DNA of 64,000 nt, taken from NCBI RefSeq assembly GCF_019703835.1, contig NZ_AP023055.1, positions 930,001-994,000 of the forward strand, given 5' to 3'. The notes beneath the pieces were generated by a model. That model did not search any database, was not told the DNA's origin, and worked only from the letters and a program-made list of their open reading frames with translations. Position numbers and translations under genes: made by a program. This DNA is from Thaumasiovibrio subtropicus. GTDB taxonomy: Bacteria > Pseudomonadota > Gammaproteobacteria > Enterobacterales > Vibrionaceae. Position 1 is the first letter of the stretch. Every line of letters starts with the position of its first letter. Of this stretch, positions 26,919-35,416 are shown piece by piece.

Positions 26919-27144
26919 TTTTAAATCAACTTAATAGCAACACTAGCGCACTATAACTTATTTATTATGATGAAATTATGTTAGACTTACTTCTAAATGA
27001 AAAAACGTTAACTATATCTCAATTTAACATGTCAATTAGCTATACATGACATAATTTTGATGCTTCAATTAACGTATTAAGGCTATGAATAATCTAAGCA
27101 ACACCATATTAGTACATTATTCGGTGTTGGCTTAAGGAGACATC

Positions 27145-27510
27145 ATGAGACAGCGCGTGTTCCATCGAGGCGTGACTATTGATAATCCGACCGGTGAACC
27201 TGGTCATTGGCAAGCGAAAGTTCAAGGGCACGATGTGAAAGGCGAGCTCGATGCGATTAAGAAAAGCATCGACTGGTCTACTGAAATGCGTACGTTTATC
27301 AGCCCAGAGCAAGTAGCAAATCACAATGCAAGCTTAGGTAAGAAAGAGAAACCTCAAACGAAAACTGATACCCACCTTGGCTTCAAAATCATCAATGATA
27401 CCGGTAAAGATAACGAATGGTATCTCATCGTGAAGGGACAGCTGCTCAAAGGCTCATTGCCCGCCGTAAAAGCCTTCCTAGACAAAAATATCGATAAGAT
27501 TAAAGCCTAA
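27145..27510 (+). CDS. Uncharacterised protein with an internal duplication, 121 aa
   Basis: The ATG at 27145 has a good ribosome site (AAGGAGA). Two related segments can be aligned, GHWQAKVQGHDVKGELDAIK at about 19-38 and NEWYLIVKGQLLKGSLPAVK at about 91-110. Each looks like a beta hairpin followed by a helix, joined by a charged linker. No signal peptide or membrane span is present, so it is probably cytoplasmic. I do not recognise a function. Its 5' leader has an inverted repeat CAACACC with GGTGTTG. Confidence 0.7.
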   Translation: MRQRVFHRGVTIDNPTGEPGHWQAKVQGHDVKGELDAIKKSIDWSTEMRTFISPEQVANHNASLGKKEKPQTKTDTHLGFKIINDTGKDNEWYLIVKGQLLKGSLPAVKAFLDKNIDKIKA

Positions 27511-27515
27511 ACGAG

Positions 27516-27545
27516 AAAGCGCCTATAAACCTAGGCGCTTTTTTT
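27516..27545. terminator. Bidirectional terminator between convergent genes
   Basis: AAAGCGCCTA pairs perfectly with TAGGCGCTTT, with a 6-nt loop and T run. It serves the gene ending at 27510 and probably the minus-strand gene ending at 27561. Confidence 0.9.
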
Positions 27546-27560
27546 CTTTTCTCCAACCCA

Positions 27561-28061
27561 TCAATGTGCTGATTTGGATACATCAACGAGATAGTTACCG
27601 CGTAACCAGTTTCGGCCAATCAACAACTTATAGGTCATTCGACTACGGTCTCGAAGATTCACAATCACAGGTCGAGTCTCTCCGTTAAAGTTCAAATTCA
27701 TCACCACACTATATCGGCGTTCCTCGCCTTGCGCGTTACGAATGATACTGACTTTATGGATTTCAGCTTGATGCCTGATCTTTTCATCGTTTTCATTAAT
27801 CGTCGTAAAGTGAACCGTTTTACCCACATGATCGCGCATGTTTTTATCATCTGTCGCACCTTCAACCTCAATATCAATCGCATGAATAGAAGTACTGTTC
27901 GCGCCGGTATCAATACGCGCCAAATAGTTCATGGCGACATCTTCTACTAAAATGTACTCAGTTTCGCCAACGATCTGCATATTCTCGTTGAGGGCACTGT
28001 TTTCGGCGGACGCCGAGAATGAGGTAATAGCCAATAGGACTGACGCTAAAAACGCTTTCAT
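27561..28061 (-). CDS. Secreted retropepsin-like aspartic protease (RimK-associated / putative Zn-protease family)
   Basis: I chose the ATG at 28061, 10 bp after a GGAG ribosome site, because it opens a signal peptide (MKAFLASVLLAITSFSASA). The product has 166 aa. The motif YLARIDTGANSTSIHA carries the DTG aspartic-protease triad typical of the retropepsin-like family often annotated as ATP-dependent zinc protease. The C-terminal LLIGRNWLRG matches the family's second conserved element. It is probably periplasmic. The substrate is unknown; relatives are linked to glutamate-ligase systems, which are not seen nearby. Confidence 0.85.
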   Translation of the reverse strand: MKAFLASVLLAITSFSASAENSALNENMQIVGETEYILVEDVAMNYLARIDTGANSTSIHAIDIEVEGATDDKNMRDHVGKTVHFTTINENDEKIRHQAEIHKVSIIRNAQGEERRYSVVMNLNFNGETRPVIVNLRDRSRMTYKLLIGRNWLRGNYLVDVSKSAH

Positions 28062-28422
28062 CGTTATTGTTCTCCGTAGAGTAGGCGTTACAAGCATCCA
28101 TTGCTCAAAACAGACTCTGATTAAATATAGAATGCCATTCTTTGATCACTTGAATGACCTAAATACTCGCATTACAACAAGTTGCGGGGTACTCATACGG
28201 ACTCGCGTAACTTGTGACTGCTTGAGTATAAGGCGACCATAATACCTGCGAAATGTAAGGGGAATATCAACAAAATATACTTATTTACAGTTTGTTATCT
28301 TCATACATTAGTTTCACTTCATGACAAAAATCGTGCAGCAAATCGCCACACAGCGTAGACAGTCTTGAGACCTCACGCTCCGCCACGCATAATAGCGAGA
28401 TAGTCATCTTAAAGAGAATGTC
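28062..28422. other. Intergenic region between divergent protease and SUI1 genes
   Basis: 361 bp without a credible gene. It should contain two divergent promoters. An inverted repeat ACAAGTT ... AACTTGT at about 28177-28217 is the only structure I noticed. Confidence 0.4.
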
Positions 28423-28743
28423 ATGAGCAACGATAACCTAGTGTACTCAACAGAAACTGGCCGTATTAAACAAGAAGCTCCCAAAGCAGAACGTCCCAAA
28501 GGAGATGGTGTTGTCCGTATCCAGCGTCAAACCAAAGGCCGTAAGGGCAAAGGCGTGTGTATTGTCACCGGACTTGATCTTACCGACACCGAGTTGAAAC
28601 TTGTTGCCGCAGAACTCAAAAAGGTATGTGGTTGTGGTGGTTCGGTGAAAGACGGTACGGTAGAAATTCAAGGTGACAAACGCGATCAGATCAAAGCTTA
28701 CTTAGAAAAGAAAGGCCACACCGTTAAACTTGCTGGCGGTTAA
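28423..28743 (+). CDS. yciH: SUI1/eIF1-family translation factor YciH
   Basis: The product has 106 aa. A charged N-terminal tail leads into the SUI1 domain (about 30-106) with the signature KGKGVCIVTGLD and LKKVCGCGGSVKDGTVEIQG. In bacteria YciH is thought to influence start-site fidelity, particularly under stress. An AAGAGAATG start context is present. The stop codon abuts the GTG start of the next gene, so the two are co-transcribed. Confidence 0.93.
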   Translation: MSNDNLVYSTETGRIKQEAPKAERPKGDGVVRIQRQTKGRKGKGVCIVTGLDLTDTELKLVAAELKKVCGCGGSVKDGTVEIQGDKRDQIKAYLEKKGHTVKLAGG

Positions 28744-28995
28744 GTGGCTAAGCCCAATCCGAAAGGGCCGTCAAAAACGGTGGATGTGAGTTGCGCTAAA
28801 TGTAAACACAAGTTGTTTCATTATCGCAAAGGCGGCAAGGGGAGCTTAGTAAAGTGCTTTAAGGAACGCATCGTTACCGACTATACAGACACACCTTGTC
28901 TATGTCCCGGATGCGGCATCCAGTTTGCCCGCGAAACTTTAGTGCGTGGCACGCCCGCGTACAAAATGATCGGTGGCAAAGTTACGTGTAAATAA
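28744..28995 (+). CDS. Zinc-ribbon protein co-transcribed with yciH
   Basis: The GTG start at 28744 directly follows the yciH stop, a strong sign of translational coupling. The 83-aa product has two Cys pairs that could bind zinc (SCAKCKH at about 16-22 and CLCPGCG at about 52-58) plus further Cys at 38 and 82, with many Lys and Arg. It has no signal or membrane segment. A role with YciH in translation or RNA binding is inferred from coupling only. Confidence 0.75.
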   Translation: MAKPNPKGPSKTVDVSCAKCKHKLFHYRKGGKGSLVKCFKERIVTDYTDTPCLCPGCGIQFARETLVRGTPAYKMIGGKVTCK

Positions 28996-29018
28996 AAGGC
29001 GATGAGATACATCGCCTT
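28996..29018. terminator. Bidirectional terminator between convergent genes
   Basis: AAGGCGATG pairs with CATCGCCTT around a 5-nt loop, between the zinc-ribbon gene and the antiporter gene. Confidence 0.75.
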
Positions 29019-29028
29019 ACTATCCACG

Positions 29029-30207
29029 CTATTCATCTTTTTCAAGCAATCTCGGCGCAAACGTTGTGATACCGATTAGCCCTAAAGGCGCTGTAAATAT
29101 AATGGCGAGTACGGCAAGCGCTAAAATAGTTTGTCCCTCCGGGACGCCCGCAGCCAAAGCGACACCACCCAGTGCTGCTTGTACCGTCGCTTTCGGCAAA
29201 TACGCAACAACACAGAATAGTCTTTCCTTTAAATTTAACGATGAAAATTGCGTTGCGACCATGACCCCAATTGACCGTGCGACTAAACCTAAAGTAATGG
29301 CTAGCAAGCCCATTGCACCAGACTCCATAGCGACGCCCAGATCGACCGACATACCAATCAACACGAATAAAACGATCTGGGCAAAAAACCATAAGTGCCC
29401 GAGCAGGGAAGCTAGCTCATTGGCACTTTTCTGAGCGTGTTCTAACAAGATAAAACCGACAGCCATGACACCTAATAGCGCTGCACTTTCAAAATAATGC
29501 CCCACTTCAACTAATAGCACTGATAACGTAAGTAGCAGTAGTACTTTCTCGATCATTGAAACCGAGAAGCGCGTAAAAACCCAAGCGAGCACCATACCAA
29601 GAACAAGACCGGGTATCAGGCCAATAATAATCGACGTTGGAATACTTAATAGCGCAGCGCCGATTGCTGAATCACCCGTCGTTGCAAGCCCCAAGCAAAC
29701 CGAGAAGAGCGTAATAGCGATGACATCGTCTACCGACGCGCCAGCCAGCACGATAGTCGGCACTTCTCGTTTTTTGCCAAACCCCTTTGCTTTCATTTCA
29801 AGCATTGTCGGCACGACAACCGCTGGTGAAACAGCTGCAATCATAAAAGCCGTTAAGCCCGCTACCGCCCAGTCAAACCCGAAAAGCCAGTGAAAAATGT
29901 ATGTTAGCGCTGCACCTTCGAACAAGCAGGGCACAAATGTCATAAGTACCGCAGCTCGCCCAGCACGACGCAGTTGATCAACACTGATCCCTAATCCCGC
30001 TTTGAGAAGAATGATAGTCAAGGCGAGCGACTTCAAAAAAGTGGCACTTTCATCAAATGAGGCAGGGAGGTTGTCACCAACATAATGGCCAATCACACCC
30101 CCAACGAAAACCATACCGAGTACACCTGGCAGGCGAAACTTTGCGACAAGTTTACTTGCGTATAAGCCAAAGAAAAGGACAGAGAAAAAGAGAATGCCGA
30201 GTGACAT
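29029..30207 (-). CDS. Cation:proton antiporter (CPA family)
   Basis: The ATG at 30207 (392 aa) follows a perfect GGAGG ribosome site; the longer frame to 30264 lacks one. There are about 11-12 transmembrane helices across the full length. The segment ASVDDVIAITLFSV contains the paired Asp typical of electrogenic CPA2 exchangers. It probably exchanges Na+ or K+ for H+ across the inner membrane for pH or salt homeostasis. There is no C-terminal regulatory domain such as TrkA-N. It is divergent from the patatin gene. Confidence 0.87.
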   Translation of the reverse strand: MSLGILFFSVLFFGLYASKLVAKFRLPGVLGMVFVGGVIGHYVGDNLPASFDESATFLKSLALTIILLKAGLGISVDQLRRAGRAAVLMTFVPCLFEGAALTYIFHWLFGFDWAVAGLTAFMIAAVSPAVVVPTMLEMKAKGFGKKREVPTIVLAGASVDDVIAITLFSVCLGLATTGDSAIGAALLSIPTSIIIGLIPGLVLGMVLAWVFTRFSVSMIEKVLLLLTLSVLLVEVGHYFESAALLGVMAVGFILLEHAQKSANELASLLGHLWFFAQIVLFVLIGMSVDLGVAMESGAMGLLAITLGLVARSIGVMVATQFSSLNLKERLFCVVAYLPKATVQAALGGVALAAGVPEGQTILALAVLAIIFTAPLGLIGITTFAPRLLEKDE

Positions 30208-30495
30208 AAAGCCTCCAAAACAATACAACGGGAAACAACAGCTAGATCTATCCTGTGCTCCCAAATTAAACGGGTCTAAACACAGGAGTCATCAGCTGCA
30301 TAAGTACTGTTTGGCTACTTATGGAGCGGTTAAAGGTGGAACCCCATCACCGTATAGATAGTTACGCGACAAGTTTACTGCGATCACCTGTCGAGTCAAG
30401 CGTGAATTATATCGATTCACAAAATTGAACAGACACTTACTCGATTTATACGAACAATGTACAATTGATGCAATAGAGAATATACTCGAAACATC

Positions 30496-31458
30496 ATGCA
30501 GTTAACTCACCAACGGAGCCAGCATACGGTGAAAGGTATTCTAAAAGGCGCACTCGTTATCGCGTCAACATTGGCCCTATTCGGATGTGCCGTACCTAAT
30601 GAGTACGATGAATTACAAGGCTCCCCAGTCAGCGGGAACAGTGCAAAACCACACGAAAGAGATACAGTTTCAATCGGCATTGCTTTTGGCGGCGGTGCAG
30701 CGAGAGGCGTGATGCATTTAGGTGTTATCCAAGCGCTGCAAGAAGAGGGTATCTATGCTGATGTTGTCACCGGGACTTCGGTCGGGTCAATTGCGGCGGT
30801 TCTCTATGCAAACAATCCCGACTATGACGTACTGGCACCGACGATTCTTTCTTTTTCCGACCGCGCTATCAAAGATTTTATTATCTCTCGAAAGGGCCTT
30901 ATTCAAGGCAAAGCGCTCGCGGATTGGGTAAACAATCAAATTGTTCACACTGATCTTAGCACGATGCCAGTTCCCGTTGGCATTGCGACGACTAACTTAA
31001 CAACACATGAAGTGTACCTATTTACAGGCGGGAATCCTGGTCAGGCTGTTCAGATATCTTCCAGTGTTCCGGGTGTTTTTGTTCCTGTCAGCTTTAAAGG
31101 GGATACCTTTATTGATGGCGGCATCCTCTCAATGGTACCTGTCTATGGCGCTCGAGATCTAGGAGCCGATATCGTTATAGGGATTGATGTCATGTGTGGC
31201 GCGCCGCCACCAGTCGAACCGACAGCCATTGGCACGCTAGCCAGTACGTTTTGGTTGCAATCTTGTGCTGAGCCACAACACGAAGTTACCACTGCAGACA
31301 TACTCATCACCCCGGTACCAACAAACACGCGCTTTGATGATTTTGGTGATGACGCGGGTAGGCGAGAAGCCATCAAGAATGGCTATGATGCCACAATGGC
31401 CAAAATGCCAGAAATAAAAGCGTTGCTGTGTGAAAAGGACAATCAATACTGTACTTAA
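30496..31458 (+). CDS. Patatin-like phospholipase lipoprotein (RssA-like)
   Basis: The product has 320 aa. The N-terminal lipoprotein signal ends LALFGCAVP with Cys at about 31. The patatin domain (about 57-245) has the oxyanion loop GGGAARG, the nucleophile Ser in GTSVGS and the dyad Asp in IDGG. It should be an acyl hydrolase acting on lipids, anchored to a membrane by its lipid. The pair of Cys near the C-terminus could form a disulfide, consistent with a periplasmic location. It stands alone. Confidence 0.88.
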   Translation: MQLTHQRSQHTVKGILKGALVIASTLALFGCAVPNEYDELQGSPVSGNSAKPHERDTVSIGIAFGGGAARGVMHLGVIQALQEEGIYADVVTGTSVGSIAAVLYANNPDYDVLAPTILSFSDRAIKDFIISRKGLIQGKALADWVNNQIVHTDLSTMPVPVGIATTNLTTHEVYLFTGGNPGQAVQISSSVPGVFVPVSFKGDTFIDGGILSMVPVYGARDLGADIVIGIDVMCGAPPPVEPTAIGTLASTFWLQSCAEPQHEVTTADILITPVPTNTRFDDFGDDAGRREAIKNGYDATMAKMPEIKALLCEKDNQYCT

Positions 31459-31558
31459 TCCCAAACTAACAGCATAACGGATAGCGTAACTCGCATTGTG
31501 GCGAGCTACGCTAGTTGGTACCATTCACTGCATCTACAACCAGCGATATTTTCCCACG

Positions 31559-32215
31559 TTGCACTCGATCAAGATACCCATCAACTCACTCATGCGTCGT
31601 GTCGGTCGCATCGAAGTGCACCGACTATCGGAGCTGTTTGCAGCACATCAATGCCAGCTAAAACGCATCGGGCGCAGCCGTAATTATCTACTCATTGGCG
31701 AGTACGACTGTATCTTGGCGTCACTTATCGAGGTCAAAGAGCACGCTGAACTTGAAGACAGCGCCAGTTTAAAACGCGTTCATGCGTCTATTTACAAAGA
31801 AACGCTAAGGGTAGGGGTGTTGACACCCACGCATACCCTACGTATTTCTAAGTTCAATGCGCTTGATAAGCAGGACAGAGACGCGCTCATAGCACTCATC
31901 ACTGAGACGCGCTTGACGATGAAAAGAATCCGCTATGGCCGCCATATCGACATTACTGGTCAAGTTGAACAACTGACGTCCTTCACTCATGCATTAGATA
32001 GCACCGCCGTCCAATCACTACAGCCAGTCACCAATACACTGCAGCGTCAGTTGAAATCCCTTGGCGCAACGCTTCCACGTGTTGACTCCAAGATATCACT
32101 GATCAATGCAATTAGAGCTAACCCCAGTATCACCGTTGCTGAGCTTTGCTTTCAGTTTGGCTGCACAACAAAAGCCGCCAGAGAAGCGCTGGATGAGTAC
32201 GAGTTTTTGTTGTAA
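31559..32215 (+). CDS. Ribosome-recycling-factor-like family protein of Vibrio type
   Basis: The start is uncertain. The frame is open from a TTG at 31496; I use the TTG at 31559 because the conserved part begins IKIPINSLMRRVGR just after it, and an ATG at 31592 is a third option. The product is about 218 aa. Conserved features are a basic N-terminal segment (LKRIGRSRNYLLIGEY), a central helical part and a C-terminal helix-turn-helix-like segment (ITVAELCFQFGCTTKAAREAL). It resembles proteins labelled ribosome recycling factor family in Vibrio genomes, as far as I recall. The true function is unknown. Confidence 0.6.
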   Translation: MHSIKIPINSLMRRVGRIEVHRLSELFAAHQCQLKRIGRSRNYLLIGEYDCILASLIEVKEHAELEDSASLKRVHASIYKETLRVGVLTPTHTLRISKFNALDKQDRDALIALITETRLTMKRIRYGRHIDITGQVEQLTSFTHALDSTAVQSLQPVTNTLQRQLKSLGATLPRVDSKISLINAIRANPSITVAELCFQFGCTTKAAREALDEYEFLL

Positions 32216-32736
32216 AGCATGGCAATGCGGCTAATAAGGTTTCCGGAATCACATTCATCATCGCTAGAGTGGAAAAACCAATTAAATTAACAAGGAATCG
32301 TTAAATTGCCATTATTCGAGTTTCAAGCTAAACGGAGTTATACAATCAACGAAGTGCGCACAAAACTCACAGGCGTTCTCGTCACGGCAAACACAAACTT
32401 TTCCAGAGTTAGTTACCGTTGACGATGGCCTTACGCTACGCAATTTCTTTAAAGGAAATACCCATAAACTCGCGCAGATTTCACGTAGCGCACGCCAGTT
32501 TATTCATCGATCAGCACAACAAAAGCACTTCAATGCTAATTAGCAGCTTTTTGTCATACAGAGAGCATTCGCGAACGGATGAAAAATAAGGTGTTTATTA
32601 GCTATTTTATGGTAAATAGCACGCACTGGTTAAATGCACAGTACTTTTGATAGCCCCGTAAAAATGGCACTTTAAGGGGAGAGAATGGCGATGTAGTAGA
32701 CAAGTTGATACATTCGCCATCAATCCCCAATACCTT
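32216..32736 (+). other. Gene-free stretch left of dif
   Basis: About 520 bp hold only short open frames. One of 38 codons could start at a TTG at 32306 (after AAGGA), and one of about 84 codons without an ATG spans 32286-32540. Neither resembles a known family; they may be decayed remnants. Otherwise I see nothing until dif. Confidence 0.4.
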
Positions 32737-32764
32737 ATTTAACATAATACATCTAATACGCACT
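32737..32764 (-). other. dif site for XerC/XerD, left junction of the prophage array
   Basis: Read on the minus strand, the site has a XerC arm AGTGCGTATTA, centre GATGTA and XerD arm TTATGTTAAAT. The XerD arm equals that of the known V. cholerae dif1, and the XerC arm differs at one base. It is the only place in the array where two full arms flank a 6-bp centre, so it is probably the functional dif for chromosome dimer resolution. The XerC arm is contributed by the satellite; the host's own arm (AGTGCGCATTA) appears at the far right junction at 51575-51585. Confidence 0.88.
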
Positions 32765-32878
32765 GGGACGTTGTAACGCCATGATTATTAAATCTTTTCT
32801 GACGCGTTATCACTTGTCGAGCACTGACCAGCAAGCAACGATGATGCGTGTTGCTCACTGACCAGTACCTTATTACAA

Positions 32879-33061
32879 CTAGATTTTGTTTATCAGGATT
32901 GGATTAAGATGACTAGCATACTTCTCATTGCAGAAGTCACAGCCACACATTTGACCACCACATGAACACAGCTTTTCTTCATTGTGTAGTTCATGAGTAA
33001 AAGCAACGATGGCACCACAGTCACCGCAGATACAGTAACGTTCTTCATCATACTCATTCAT
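32879..33061 (-). CDS. Satellite Cys-rich zinc-binding protein, 60 aa (copy A)
   Basis: The ATG at 33061 overlaps the end of the upstream 239-aa gene by 8 bp, so translation is coupled. The 60-residue product has eight Cys, arranged CICGDCG, then CSCGG, CGC and C, which suggests two zinc sites. It is acidic at the N-terminus and has no membrane segment. I do not recognise a family. It is the last gene of the satellite operon and is identical in all three copies, which argues that it is expressed and useful, perhaps as a regulator or a host-factor binder. Confidence 0.65.
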   Translation of the reverse strand: MNEYDEERYCICGDCGAIVAFTHELHNEEKLCSCGGQMCGCDFCNEKYASHLNPILINKI

Positions 33062-33773
33062 CGTTTTTCTCCAACATGGAATCGCTTATATTCTGTTTAC
33101 GTCGCCAACCGAACATACATGCAGAACTGACAACACCACGACGACGTTCGAAGTGATCTTCAACCGCCATCATTAAGTCATTCATGTGGATAGCTATCAT
33201 CGGAGTTGATGGACCTTGCGTGTTATAAAGCAGCATCACACAGTCATCTACCTTGTCTTTCGATAATGGATTATCGCGCTGTAAAAAAGCCACACGCTGT
33301 GTCATCTCATACGGTAACGGACTACGTGGTAACGGTGGATTATAAGCATTACGCGACTTATAACTGAGCCCAAGTGAACCCGCAACACGACGCACTTTAT
33401 CAACTGATATTCGAAGTTTATCAGCGATAGCTTTCGCGCCGTATAATGCGTAGTGACGAGCAATATACTCAACTTTGTCTTGAGGCACCTTTGGGCTAGT
33501 TGTAACACCAAGGGCTTTCAGTTTGACGCGGATTGATGATGGAGAACGCTCTAATTTCCTAGCAATTTGCTTAATGGTTTTCCCCTGCTCTACCATCTCT
33601 TTTAATTGTCTAATTTCAAGCTTAGTGTAGCGCCTAATCTTAGGCTGTGGTTTGGACGATGTAGATGTAGGCTTATGAAGTGTATTGATATTTTCCTGTA
33701 TGTTGTCAGGTTTAACCTTCTTCAGTAAGTCGCTGAACATACATGCCGGTTGTGATAAATTAGTGCCTTCCAT
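33054..33773 (-). CDS. Satellite DNA-binding protein with two HTH-like segments, 239 aa (copy A)
   Basis: The start at 33773 follows an AGGAGG ribosome site 7 bp upstream; a longer frame to 33833 has none. Residues about 48-92 form a Myb/GcrA-like helix-turn-helix (YTKLEIRQLKEMVEQGKTIK, then QIARKLERSPSSIRVKLKAL). A second helix-turn-helix-like unit follows (about 98-140; KAIADKLRISVDKVRRVAGS). The C-terminal 90 residues are unrecognised. It lies between the ssDNA-binding protein gene and the Cys-rich gene. By position it could be a regulator of satellite or helper-phage genes, like RstC of RS1 in role but not in sequence; that is inference. Confidence 0.7.
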   Translation of the reverse strand: MEGTNLSQPACMFSDLLKKVKPDNIQENINTLHKPTSTSSKPQPKIRRYTKLEIRQLKEMVEQGKTIKQIARKLERSPSSIRVKLKALGVTTSPKVPQDKVEYIARHYALYGAKAIADKLRISVDKVRRVAGSLGLSYKSRNAYNPPLPRSPLPYEMTQRVAFLQRDNPLSKDKVDDCVMLLYNTQGPSTPMIAIHMNDLMMAVEDHFERRRGVVSSACMFGWRRKQNISDSMLEKNDE

Positions 33774-33840
33774 GATTTGGCCTCCTAGCCATGATTGTGG
33801 AACGCGCCAAGGTGGTGAGAGACCTTGGCGCACCCTTTCC

Positions 33841-34122
33841 TTAAAGCTCCAGTTCCAACGGTTCTATCATTTGCCCGAACCTTTTTAATTCAAGTGCACC
33901 AAAGTTATTAACAACAAAACTAGAGCTATGAACTGTATAAACTCCGGCTTCATAAGGCGGTTGCCCCTCCTCAACTTGTAATTTCATTAACGTAGGAAAG
34001 CGACCTGAGATATGAGCATAAGCATCTTGCTCCCTGATCGTTCGCGGTGGCTTTCCTTCCTTACCAGGGGATATACGTGTATTAATTTTCACATCGTCTT
34101 GGAAGATTTCGATTTTTAACAT
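33841..34122 (-). CDS. Gene V-type single-stranded DNA-binding protein (copy A)
   Basis: The 93-aa product aligns along its length with the helix-destabilising protein gpV of Ff phages. Shared features are the GKEGKPPRTIREQDAY segment, the EEGQPPYEAGVYTVHSSSF core, and the final FGALELKR strand. gpV coats newly made single strands during rolling-circle replication and switches the cycle from double- to single-strand production. It lies 26 bp downstream of the replication gene and starts with an ATG. Its presence shows that the satellite makes its own ssDNA. Confidence 0.9.
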   Translation of the reverse strand: MLKIEIFQDDVKINTRISPGKEGKPPRTIREQDAYAHISGRFPTLMKLQVEEGQPPYEAGVYTVHSSSFVVNNFGALELKRFGQMIEPLELEL

Positions 34123-34148
34123 GGTGATTGCTCCTAGATTGGTTGTTG

Positions 34149-35291
34149 TTAAGCGATAGCTTTAAATGGCAATACGTTTGATTCGGCAACGACTGGCATC
34201 TTGTACCAGTCCGGTGCAGTTAGCGGCTGTACTTCAATGCGCTCAGAGCGTTTAAGCGTCGGACACATACGGCTGACATCGAACATCTGACCTATATCGA
34301 TACCAATGACTTTTAAGCGCGCTTTATGCTCATAAAACTGTCTTTCAGAGAGAACCTGACGTAGGTCTTCACCAAGTTGCCACATGGTAAAATAATGCAT
34401 AGTGACATTGGCTTTCCGCATGGTATCGACCGCGCCTGCGGCCAGTAATTGATGAGCTATAGACTGGTGTTCGTCATGGGATATCTGGATTGTATTCATG
34501 GCATTCTCAATGTCTTGTAAGTGCGGATAGAAGTCTTTTTCGGTGACGATTCCATAGAACTGGAGGTTATGTCGTTTCAACATGGTTTGTCTTAAACTGT
34601 GCTCTTCACGAACGACGCCCGTCGATTCGCAGTAGTCGATTAAATTTTTTATGTATTCAACGATTTCAGGTGCGACGCCTAGCTTCTTTCTTTGGTCTTT
34701 CTTTAAGTGTCGTTGTAGCTCAACAGCCTTGTTATAGAGCTTACTCATCACCCACGTAGACCCTTCACCCCAGTTACATGTTTGTCCATCTGGATAGAGT
34801 TTCGGTTTTCGACCACGCCCTATCTGCATTGATGACAAGCCTCGGATAAATGACTGCTCCTTGCCCTTGCCTACTGAGTGATTTCGAGTCCAATCTATCA
34901 AGGTGATTTCCGCCCCATCACCAACCAATGAAGACGCTTTGCTCTCTGGAGTTTGGCGGTGGTGTAATCGTGTGTTCTTGGTAAACAATGGTAAGTCGAA
35001 CGAGGCCAGAACATGGTTATAGACCTCAACACACTCATCCAGTGTCTGAAGGCCGAACACATTATCCACCCTTTGCCAGCGAGACGGGTTCCCCTCAACA
35101 CGCACACGCATACCATCACAACGAACGGTCAACTTAGTACTGAATGAACCTTCCAATACTTTCTGATTAACAGATGGAGGAAGCTTTTCACCTGTTTCTA
35201 GCTCTACCCGTTCAATAACATGTCGGCCAACAAGCGGAAGACCACCTTCATGATGGTCTTGCTGCATAAAAAGTTGGTCTATAAAAAACAT
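34149..35291 (-). CDS. Filamentous-phage replication initiation protein, gene II/X (CRI) type (copy A)
   Basis: I chose the ATG at 35291 (380 aa). The frame continues to 35402, but that would run through the divergent promoter region, and the family begins MFFIDQLFMQQDH as here. The N-terminal third is typical of gene II/X-family Reps (LPLVGRHV, ETGEKLPP, EGSFSTKL). These nick the plus-strand origin to start rolling-circle replication. The TLC satellite of V. cholerae has a Rep of the same general class (Cri), whereas RS1 and CTXphi use RstA. The C-terminus (EVQPLTAPDWYKMPV) is helical and unassigned. Confidence 0.85.
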   Translation of the reverse strand: MFFIDQLFMQQDHHEGGLPLVGRHVIERVELETGEKLPPSVNQKVLEGSFSTKLTVRCDGMRVRVEGNPSRWQRVDNVFGLQTLDECVEVYNHVLASFDLPLFTKNTRLHHRQTPESKASSLVGDGAEITLIDWTRNHSVGKGKEQSFIRGLSSMQIGRGRKPKLYPDGQTCNWGEGSTWVMSKLYNKAVELQRHLKKDQRKKLGVAPEIVEYIKNLIDYCESTGVVREEHSLRQTMLKRHNLQFYGIVTEKDFYPHLQDIENAMNTIQISHDEHQSIAHQLLAAGAVDTMRKANVTMHYFTMWQLGEDLRQVLSERQFYEHKARLKVIGIDIGQMFDVSRMCPTLKRSERIEVQPLTAPDWYKMPVVAESNVLPFKAIA

Positions 35292-35416
35292 GCTCTCAGA
35301 AAACCCTGTCAAGAAGTTAAACTTACATTTTTGTGTTTGCCAACATACACACTTGTATATGCCAATCATAAGGTATATAAAGGTAGGTGTAAACTTAAAC
35401 ATTAATAGGTGTGGAT
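35292..35416. promoter_or_regulatory. Divergent control region of the satellite (copy A)
   Basis: This 125-bp AT-rich region separates the replication gene from the repressor gene. It contains TATA-like stretches (GTATATAAAGG) and related motifs GTTAAACTTACA near 35317 and TGTAAACTTAAAC near 35387. It presumably holds both promoters and the repressor's operators, as in the RstR/RstA layout. Confidence 0.55.
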
